A stretch of 64,000 bases of DNA from DSNY01 sp040752195. GTDB taxonomy: Bacteria > Pseudomonadota > Gammaproteobacteria > Burkholderiales > Burkholderiaceae_F. Positions 44,777 through 51,162 of this stretch are shown here, piece after piece; within the stretch, counting starts at the first letter, position 1, and every line of letters starts with the position of its first letter. The position numbers and the translations under genes are program-made. The notes under the pieces were generated by a model. It worked only from the letters and a program-made list of their open reading frames with translations. It was not told the origin of the DNA and made no database searches. The stretch is from NCBI GenBank assembly GCA_040752195.1, contig JBFMFC010000013.1, positions 10,921 through 74,920 on the forward strand, written 5' to 3'.

Positions 44777-46994
44777 ACGTCAATGAGGCCGCGGCTCTTC
44801 ACCGCGGAAAACTAGCGGCAAGGAGTTCCGGCTGGCCGCAGATGACCTGCTTCAATGAGGCCGCGGCTCTTCACCGCGGAAAACCACGCCACGACGCCAC
44901 GCCAGCGCGGGTCGTTGCGGCTTCAATGAGGCTGCGGCTCTTCACCGCGGAAAACGCTGCGACTTCTCGCCGCTCTTCACGGGACGACGGTGCTTCAATG
45001 AGGCCGCGGCTCTTCACCGCGGAAAACTTGCGCGACGACTTCCCCTGTTCGGCGTCTTCGGAGCTTCAATGAGGCCGCGGCTCTTCACCGCGGAAAACGT
45101 CGCGGAACCTAATCCGCGCGGCTCGGGAAATGCTGCTTCAATGAGGCCGCGGCTCTTCACCGCGGAAAACGCCGAGCGCCAACGACATCGAGTACGGCAC
45201 GGCCTAGCTTCAATGAGGCCGCGGCTCTTCACCGCGGAAAACCGGCGACGAAAGCCTGTTCGACCAGGAATACCCGGCGCTTCAATGAGGCCGCGGCTCT
45301 TCACCGCGGAAAACGCGATCCCCAACCATTACCTCGTCCATAAGACTCTCCGCTTCAATGAGGCCGCGGCTCTTCACCGCGGAAAACTCAACGTCTCCAC
45401 GTCAGGAAGTCCACCGGCTCCCGAGCTTCAATGAGGCCGCGGCTCTTCACCGCGGAAAACCTCTGGATTGGACCCACCAACGAACGGACCCAGCGGAGGC
45501 TTCAATGAGGCCGCGGCTCTTCACCGCGGAAAACCTCGCTCGTCCGTAGAAAACGCGAGCAGACTGTGCGCCGCTTCAATGAGGCCGCGGCTCTTCACCG
45601 CGGAAAACGTCCGTGAACGTTTTCGCCAGGATTGGCCAGCACGGGCTTCAATGAGGCCGCGGCTCTTCACCGCGGAAAACGCAGAAGGCCCAGGATCTCG
45701 CGCAGAGGCTCGCTGCCGCTTCAATGAGGCCGCGGCTCTTCACCGCGGAAAACGAGCATCGCGTCCTTGAGCCAGGTGTAGAGCAGGACGCTTCAATGAG
45801 GCCGCGGCTCTTCACCGCGGAAAACGAAGCTCGTCCCCGTTGGGTCGTCCGGGTCGGCGATGCTTCAATGAGGCCGCGGCTCTTCACCGCGGAAAACTGG
45901 GCGTGCACCCGTACTCCGCCAGCCGGATCGTCGCTTCAATGAGGCCGCGGCTCTTCACCGCGGAAAACGGGTTCAGAGAGGAAGTGGCGCACGATATTGC
46001 TGAGGCTTCAATGAGGCCGCGGCTCTTCACCGCGGAAAACGCAGGTCATCGACCAGATCGTCGAGCGAGCGGCCCTCGCTTCAATGAGGCCGCGGCTCTT
46101 CACCGCGGAAAACGCCGGGCTACGAGAACACGTTCAAGCGGCTGCACCTGCTTCAATGAGGCCGCGGCTCTTCACCGCGGAAAACTTGATGAAGCACCAG
46201 GAACATTTCCCAAAGCAGCTTGGCTTCAATGAGGCCGCGGCTCTTCACCGCGGAAAACAATCGGTTGCCGATGCCGACGCCCTGGAAGTCCGGCGCTTCA
46301 ATGAGGCCGCGGCTCTTCACCGCGGAAAACGTGCCGCAGGCGGCGCCACAAGCGTCTTCTGTCCGTTTGCTTCAATGAGGCCGCGGCTCTTCACCGCGGA
46401 AAACGGTGCGGGTCGTCAGACTTCAGAGCGCTTTCGGTTCGGCTTCAATGAGGCCGCGGCTCTTCACCGCGGAAAACCTGCTACGACCAGCGCGGATATT
46501 TGTCCAAGATCCTGCTTCAATGAGGCCGCGGCTCTTCACCGCGGAAAACCAGTGCCACCGGGGCGCGCACGCAACCGCTGATCGTGCTTCAATGAGGCCG
46601 CGGCTCTTCACCGCGGAAAACACGTACCATCACCAGAAATGATTCCGCCAGATGCGTCGCTTCAATGAGGCCGCGGCTCTTCACCGCGGAAAACCCTACG
46701 CCGCCGGCCAGTGGGAGCAGATCCAGGACACGCTTCAATGAGGCCGCGGCTCTTCACCGCGGAAAACTGCTCGCTTGCCGATCCGCACCCCGCTTTGCCC
46801 CGCAACCCGCGATGCGAGCGCTGGCGCAGAACGCACGGCAAGTGCAGAAAAAAACGCTNNNNNNNNNNNNNNNNNNNNNNNNNNNNNNNNNNNNNNNNNN
46901 NNNNNNNNNNNNNNNNNNNNNNNNNNNNNNNNNNNNNNNNNNNNNNNNNNNNNNNNNNGCTTCAATGAGGCCGCGGCTCTTCACCGCGGAAAAC
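44777..46994 (-). CRISPR. Type I-G CRISPR array, 28 repeats of 36 bp
   Basis: 36-bp repeat; on the transcribed minus strand it begins GTTTTCCGCGGTGAAGAG and ends CTCATTGAAGC, giving an ATTGAAGC-type 5' crRNA handle. The repeat holds a stem of two CCGCGG arms around a 7-base loop. Starts: 44777, 44849, 44920, 44992, 45063, 45135, 45207, 45279, 45352, 45425, 45499, 45573, 45645, 45718, 45790, 45862, 45933, 46005, 46078, 46150, 46223, 46295, 46369, 46442, 46514, 46586, 46659, 46732, and a copy at 46959 after the gap. The 27 spacers are 35-38 bp. The leftmost repeat has two end mismatches and the third one substitution (44933), marking the left as the old, trailer end; the leader is on the right beside cas2. 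Confidence 0.98.
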
Positions 46995-47085
46995 TGCTCG
47001 CTTGCCGATCCGCACCCCGCTTTGCCCCGCAACCCGCGATGCGAGCGCTGGCGCAGAACGCACGGCAAGTGCAGAAAAAAACGCT
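46732..47085. repeat. Exact 127-bp duplication flanking the assembly gap
   Basis: 46732-46858 (last repeat plus 91 bases of leader) is identical to 46959-47085. The two copies flank the N-run. This is almost certainly the k-mer overlap of two contigs (k = 127), not biological duplication: the array should be read with one leader-proximal repeat and one leader. Confidence 0.9.
46859..46958. other. Assembly gap of exactly 100 N
   Basis: Placeholder gap between two contigs that in fact overlap. The true number of leader-end spacers is unresolved here, because the contigs may have been joined across a branch in the graph. Confidence 0.95.
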
Positions 47086-47197
47086 GCCGGCGGCGGCAGC
47101 GGCCGCAAATTCTCCAGCTTGTTAAAGAACTTGCGCCGCGCGAGCGCTCGTGACGGCGGCTTGCCGCACCCGACCGCTCGCGCCGCGACGGCGAGAA
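46995..47197 (-). promoter_or_regulatory. CRISPR leader region
   Basis: 203 bases between the cas2 stop and the first repeat. On the minus strand it reads, from cas2: GC-rich spacer, an AT-richer block (AAGTTCTTTAACAAGCTGG, about 47113-47131), a strong hairpin with seven Ts (47075-47101), then 80 GC-rich bases up to the repeat. No convincing -35/-10 pair was found in the last 80 bases. Confidence 0.65.
47075..47101 (-). terminator. Intrinsic terminator between cas2 and the array
   Basis: On the minus strand CGCTGCC, loop GCCGCC, GGCAGCG, then TTTTTTT: a perfect 7-bp GC stem followed by seven Ts, the textbook intrinsic terminator. It would end the cas operon transcript and lies 80 bases upstream of the first repeat. 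Confidence 0.85.
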
Positions 47198-47491
47198 TCA
47201 CACGATCACCGGCTCGCGCGCAACAGGCTCGAACGAGCGCTTGCCCAAGCTCACCACCTTCGGTTCGACCCGTTCGGCCAGGCCGATGTCGATCACCAGC
47301 ACGTGGTCGTCCGCATGGTGAATGATCTGGTCCAGCGTGGCAATCATCTCGGCGTGCCGCCGCGGCGACAGCCGGCACTGGAACACAGAAAGCTGCGCCC
47401 ATTCGCCGTAGCCGTGCAGCAGCTTGAACACGGCGCGCCAGCGCTTCGGCTCGCCGATGTCGTAGGTGACGATGTACAGCCGCTCGTCCAT
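47198..47491 (-). CDS. cas2: CRISPR-associated endonuclease Cas2
   Basis: Structural partner of Cas1 in the spacer-integration complex. 97 residues, ferredoxin-like: the first strand YIVTYDIGEPKRWRAVFKLLHGYGEWAQLSVFQCRL carries the conserved Asp of the YDI motif; DDHVLVIDIGLAE is the later strand. It starts 13 bases after the Cas4-Cas1 stop and ends just before the leader, so it is the last cas gene. Confidence 0.96.
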   Translation of the reverse strand: MDERLYIVTYDIGEPKRWRAVFKLLHGYGEWAQLSVFQCRLSPRRHAEMIATLDQIIHHADDHVLVIDIGLAERVEPKVVSLGKRSFEPVAREPVIV

Positions 47492-47504
47492 GCCGGCCTC
47501 GCCG

Positions 47505-49232
47505 CTAGCGCGTGACGAAGTTCGGGTACTCGGCGAGTTCCCCCAGCAGATAGCGGCCGAACAACCGCGCCTGCAACTCGAGCAGTCGGCGGTAGCTGAG
47601 TTTGTAGCCGAACAACGGGTGCGTCACTTCGTGCCCGAGCCGGCGTTCGAACGCGGCGATGAAGCGCTTGCGGCCATCGCCGTCCAGCGCCACGCTGCCG
47701 GCAGCGCTCACGAAGTCGGAAGGTTTCACTTCGCCGTTGTTGATCGCCTGAATCACGCTCGAATCGGCGATCAGCGGCCGGAAAGGCTCCATCAGATCGA
47801 GCGCCAGCGCCGGCCGGCCGTATCTCGGCTGGTGGTAGAAGCCGCGGTACGGGTCGAAGCCCACCGCGGAAAGCGTTACCGTCCACGCGCGCACGAGCAG
47901 CGAGTACGCGAAGGACAGCAGCGCGTTGACCGGATCGGTCGGCGGCCGCCGGTTGCGGCGCTCGAAGTCGAAGGCAAAGCTGCCGCTCGCATCTGCGCTC
48001 AGCATCTGCTTGAAATGGCGGAAGTAGCGCGCCGCCGCGTTGCCCTCCATGCCGAGCAGTTCGGCCACGCTGCTCACGCGGCGTGCCTGATCGATGTCGC
48101 GCTTGAACTCGTCGAGCAGCGGCTCCGGCGCTTCGCCCGCTTTCCAGTTCCGCCGCAGCAGCGTGCGCGCGTTCTGGATCTTGGCCACTACCAATCCTCG
48201 CGCGATGCGAAGGCAGCGTGCGTCGTCGAAGCTGGCGCGGTACTGCGCCGTGCGCAGCTCGACGTTCTTGTGCCCGGTACCGACTGTGTGACCGATGAAC
48301 CAGCCGCCGAAGCTGTGCCAGGAGACGGTGATCTCGCGCTCCATCAAGGCGTGCAGCGTGGGTGTCGTCACGTACACGTTGCCCATCAGCACGAGCTGCG
48401 ACACTTCCGCCAGCCGCGCGCCGGAGACTTTTTCCTCGTCGACGGAGACCTCCAGCGTTTCGCCGTTCTTGCTCACCTTGGCGCGCTGCGCCTGCACGTA
48501 GACGGGCATCGCCTCGTCGCGGCCCACCGCCAGCGGCCGCGGCGGCGTGTCTTCCCGCTTCAGGAAGTTCACTTCGTCCGGCAGGCAGATGCCCACCAGC
48601 GAGCAACGCGGGCACTTGGGGCTGTCGACCAGCGGCGGCGGGATGGTGCCGCCCGCCGCGACGAGCCGCAGTCCGTCGATCGCGTTGCGCGTCAGCGCGC
48701 GTAAGGCGTCGTCGAACTCCACGCGCACCCGCTCGCGGCTACCTGCGAAGTACAGAACTCCTTCGCGCACGCGGTAGCCGTGCTCTTCCAGGATCAGCGC
48801 CTGCGCGCAGAGCTGCACCCGCTCGGGATCGTAGGCGCCGCCTGCTACGTGCGGGCGCTTGCCGCGCTTGTAGTCCACCGGCACGACGAAGCCGTCTTCG
48901 GCCTCCACCAGATCCATCTTCGCGATCAGCCCGAGTCGGTTGCTGGACAGGGTGATCGAACGCGCGTGCAGCTTCTCCTCAGGCGGAAGCTCTGCGGCCG
49001 GCGGCAGTTCTCCGGCCGGCTTGTCCACACGCCGGTGCACGTTGCGGCCTTCGACGGTGTCGGCCGAATCCGCCCACTCGCCCTGCACCCACTCCAGATA
49101 CGCCAGCCGCGGGCAGTACTGGTACTCGTTGAGCATGCGGGCCGGCAGCAGCGGCAGGTCGCGCGCAAGCTCCGGAAAAGGCAGCGGCAGTTCGGGCTGG
49201 GCAGTGGATTCAGGAAGCGTTTCGTTCGCCAT
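47505..49232 (-). CDS. cas4-cas1: CRISPR-associated Cas4-Cas1 fusion
   Basis: Fusion typical of type I-G: Cas4 trims and PAM-selects prespacers, Cas1 integrates them. 575 residues. Cas4 part about 1-225: the four Fe-S cysteines Cys40, Cys207, Cys210, Cys216 and RecB-type residues Asp107, Asp120 and Lys122 (VPVDYKRGKR). Cas1 part about 240-575: catalytic Glu396 (LLGMEGNAAARYF), His467 (FYHQPRYGR) and Asp479 (LALDLMEPFRPL). GAGGAGG lies 8 bases before the ATG at 49232; the longer frame to 49931 covers the antitoxin antisense and is rejected. All catalytic residues are present, so acquisition should be active. Confidence 0.96.
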   Translation of the reverse strand: MANETLPESTAQPELPLPFPELARDLPLLPARMLNEYQYCPRLAYLEWVQGEWADSADTVEGRNVHRRVDKPAGELPPAAELPPEEKLHARSITLSSNRLGLIAKMDLVEAEDGFVVPVDYKRGKRPHVAGGAYDPERVQLCAQALILEEHGYRVREGVLYFAGSRERVRVEFDDALRALTRNAIDGLRLVAAGGTIPPPLVDSPKCPRCSLVGICLPDEVNFLKREDTPPRPLAVGRDEAMPVYVQAQRAKVSKNGETLEVSVDEEKVSGARLAEVSQLVLMGNVYVTTPTLHALMEREITVSWHSFGGWFIGHTVGTGHKNVELRTAQYRASFDDARCLRIARGLVVAKIQNARTLLRRNWKAGEAPEPLLDEFKRDIDQARRVSSVAELLGMEGNAAARYFRHFKQMLSADASGSFAFDFERRNRRPPTDPVNALLSFAYSLLVRAWTVTLSAVGFDPYRGFYHQPRYGRPALALDLMEPFRPLIADSSVIQAINNGEVKPSDFVSAAGSVALDGDGRKRFIAAFERRLGHEVTHPLFGYKLSYRRLLELQARLFGRYLLGELAEYPNFVTR

Positions 49233-49265
49233 GACCCGTGCCTCCTCGAACGGATGGGTCAAATC

Positions 49266-49300
49266 GATCCGAATCGGAGGAAAAGATGATCCGAATCGGA
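49266..49300. promoter_or_regulatory. Tandem 13-bp repeats upstream of cas4-cas1
   Basis: GATCCGAATCGGA occurs at 49266-49278 and again at 49288-49300, start-to-start 22 bases, or about two helical turns. Each contains the palindrome TCCGAATCGGA. They lie 34-68 bases upstream of the cas4-cas1 start, where a dimeric regulator would control its promoter. Confidence 0.5.
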
Positions 49301-49435
49301 CGAACCGAACGTCCGAAATGGGCGGGCGAGTCCGCGCACTTTCTTCGCGTTCCGCGACCGCAGGGACCGCGTTCGCCCGGTGCGCGAGCGGGTGACGGGC
49401 CGCACGAAGCGATGTCCTCGCCTTTGCCCGCCGTC

Positions 49436-49458
49436 TTGTCCGGCATGATGCCGGACAA
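49436..49458. promoter_or_regulatory. Perfect 23-bp palindrome, antitoxin operator
   Basis: TTGTCCGGCAT, a central G, then ATGCCGGACAA: perfect 11-bp arms ending 14 bases before the antitoxin ATG. RHH antitoxins autoregulate by binding such sites over their own promoter. It lies in the region shared with the leftward cas4-cas1 gene. Confidence 0.65.
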
Positions 49459-49472
49459 CACAGAGGTGTCCG

Positions 49473-49790
49473 ATGGCCGGTTTGAGCATTCGACTGCCCG
49501 AGGAACTCGAGGACAAGCTTGACGCCGAGGCGCGACGCGAAGGTGTGGCACGCGCGCAAGTCGCTCGCCTCGCGATCGCCGAATTCCTCGCGCGCAGGGA
49601 GCGGGAGCGGTTCGTTGCCGCCTTGGTGGCTGAGGCGCGTGCTGCCTACGCGGATCCGAAGGTTCGCCGCGAGGCACTCGCCGTCGCGGAGGACTTTGCT
49701 GCCGCCGACAGCAAGGCGCTCGACCTTGCGGAGGGCAAACCCGTTCCCGCCCGCGCAAGAGCGGTGGGCCGTGGTCGCCGCCGTCGATGA
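49473..49790 (+). CDS. Ribbon-helix-helix antitoxin
   Basis: 105 residues with an N-terminal RHH DNA-binding domain (GLSIRLPEELEDKLDAEARREGVARAQVARLAIAEFLARRE, residues 3-43), then a charged helical region that would wrap the toxin. CAGAGG precedes the ATG. Its TGA overlaps the ATG of the MazF-like toxin gene (ATGA), the usual TA organisation. It is on the strand opposite to the cas genes, between cas4-cas1 and cas8. A 23-bp palindrome lies just upstream. Confidence 0.85.
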   Translation: MAGLSIRLPEELEDKLDAEARREGVARAQVARLAIAEFLARRERERFVAALVAEARAAYADPKVRREALAVAEDFAAADSKALDLAEGKPVPARARAVGRGRRRR

Positions 49791-50128
49791 AGCGCGCGCG
49801 AAATCTGGATCGCCGATCTCAATCCGCCACGCGGCCGCCCGGCGGGCAAGATCCGCCCCGTGCTGATCGCTCAGGCGGACGAACTGACGGCGCGGATGCG
49901 CCGCTGGTGATCGTGCTGCCGCTGACAACACAGGTGTATCCGCCTCTCAGGTTGTGGCGCGTCAGCATCGCGCCGCGCGCCCGTCTGAAGCAGGACTGCC
50001 AAATCATCGTCGATCAGCCGCGCGCGCTCGACCGGGCCAGGTTTGGCGATGGACCACTGACCGCGCTGACACCGGAGGAGATGGAAACGGTGGAGCGCAG
50101 CTTGCGGGTGGTGCGGGGGATGTTCTGA
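49787..50128 (+). pseudogene. MazF/PemK-like toxin disrupted by two compensating frameshifts
   Basis: The gene begins MKR and ends with a normal MazF-family C-terminus (APLVIVLPLTTQVYPPLRLW...TALTPEEMETVERSLRVV), but the roughly 32 residues between are in another frame. An extra base near 49797 shifts reading; in that +1 frame DNA encodes EIWIADLNPPRGRPAGKIRPVLIAQADEL, the missing MazF core with the catalytic-region Arg-Pro. A base missing near 49892 restores the original frame. Read as is, the 113-residue product lacks the core and should be inactive, leaving a free antitoxin. Sequencing error is possible. Confidence 0.75.
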
Positions 50129-50223
50129 GCGGGTGGGTATCGCAGCCTGTGTTCTGCGGGCAGAGTGGCAGCGGCCGCCCGGAAACGCAAGAACGTTCCT
50201 CGAGACATTCGCCACGTGACCGA

Positions 50224-51162
50224 TCATGCGGGAGTGCCCCGCGTGAGATTCCTGAACTTGCCGACGGTCAACCTCTGAGCCCGAAACACCTCGACCACAC
50301 CGCGCGCCAACAGTCGCTTTCGATCGGGCGTTTCTGCTTGCAGCTCCTGCATCGCTAGCAACGAGCGAACCTCGTCGAGCCCGACGGGCCCTTCCCAGAT
50401 AGGCCAAGTCAAGAACGTTCCTCTACTACCTGCCGTGCGAAAGCCCGTTGTCTCGAGCTGCTGCACCGTCGGCATCACGGGGAACAGCGGCAACCCTTCA
50501 ATCGCGAGTCGATTCGCGCCCCACATCGCCCCGCCACGTTGTCGCTCCGGGTCGCCGCTCGGATCTGACCATCGCAATGCATAGCGGCTATCGTCTGCCG
50601 GGTCCCAACGTAGCGCCATGTTGCGGACGGGATCACCGTAATCCCAACGCTGAAAGAGTGCCCGTCGTATGTGTGGCACCTGCGTTTCGATGATGAGATT
50701 GCGCATGGTCTTCAGGAAGTGTTGGTGACCGGCGCCGCTCATGGTCCTGAACGCGGTGTCCTGCACGCTGCCGTTTTCGTTGACCGTGACCTCGCATGCA
50801 AAGCTCGCCGCAAATTCGGCCTGCGCGAGTTCCCCGCTTCGGGCGGATGCTGCGGCAGCGACGACAAACGAGCGATAAGCCGCCGGCTCGAGGTTCAGAT
50901 CGTCTCCGAGTTCCAGCACAGTTCTGCAGTGCGTCGCCCGACAGGCATCGAAAACGCGCTGCGCGAACTGGTCGTCCTGCAGCCGATGAGCTACCTGCAG
51001 TTGAGGTCGCCATGCGCCGTCCGAAACGCACCAAGCCAATTTCGCGCCTAGATCAGGATCGGCGCGGGTCAAAACCCGCAGCACTCCCAACGACGCCAAG
51101 AACGCGAGCGGGTTTGCTCCGTCCAGTCCACGCATTGTCAGCGTCTCATTGCTTTCACTCAT
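50224..51162 (-). CDS. csb3: Type I-G Cascade large-subunit-like protein (Csb3/Cas8)
   Basis: 312 residues from the ATG at 51162, which overlaps the cas3 stop by 8 bases. N-terminus TMRGLDGANPLAFLASLGVLRVL and the block LRWDPADDSRYALRWSDPSGDP...MWGANRLAIEGLPLFPV match the small Cas8 (Csb3, GSU0052-type) of type I-G/I-U, as opposed to the longer Csx17. Family role: PAM recognition and Cas3 recruitment in the Cascade complex. Position after cas3 in the effector operon supports this. Assignment is from recalled family patterns. Confidence 0.8.
   Translation of the reverse strand: MSESNETLTMRGLDGANPLAFLASLGVLRVLTRADPDLGAKLAWCVSDGAWRPQLQVAHRLQDDQFAQRVFDACRATHCRTVLELGDDLNLEPAAYRSFVVAAAASARSGELAQAEFAASFACEVTVNENGSVQDTAFRTMSGAGHQHFLKTMRNLIIETQVPHIRRALFQRWDYGDPVRNMALRWDPADDSRYALRWSDPSGDPERQRGGAMWGANRLAIEGLPLFPVMPTVQQLETTGFRTAGSRGTFLTWPIWEGPVGLDEVRSLLAMQELQAETPDRKRLLARGVVEVFRAQRLTVGKFRNLTRGTPA

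Noticed and set aside
44722..44802. N-terminal extension of the mla permease starting MKSRGLID
   Set aside because: It is translated CRISPR repeat; the ATG at 44721 gives the normal family N-terminus.
46859..46958. A second leader or second array beginning after the N-run
   Set aside because: The sequence on both sides is an exact 127-base copy, best explained as contig overlap rather than a second leader.
44777..46994. Many open frames across the array with repeated peptides such as SMRPRLFTAEN, FNEAAALHRGK and FSAVKSRGLIEA
   Set aside because: These are the three-frame readings of the 36-bp CRISPR repeat, not proteins.
49233..49931. N-terminal extension of Cas4-Cas1 to 808 residues
   Set aside because: It overlaps the antitoxin gene antisense, lacks family similarity, and a strong ribosome site precedes the ATG at 49232.
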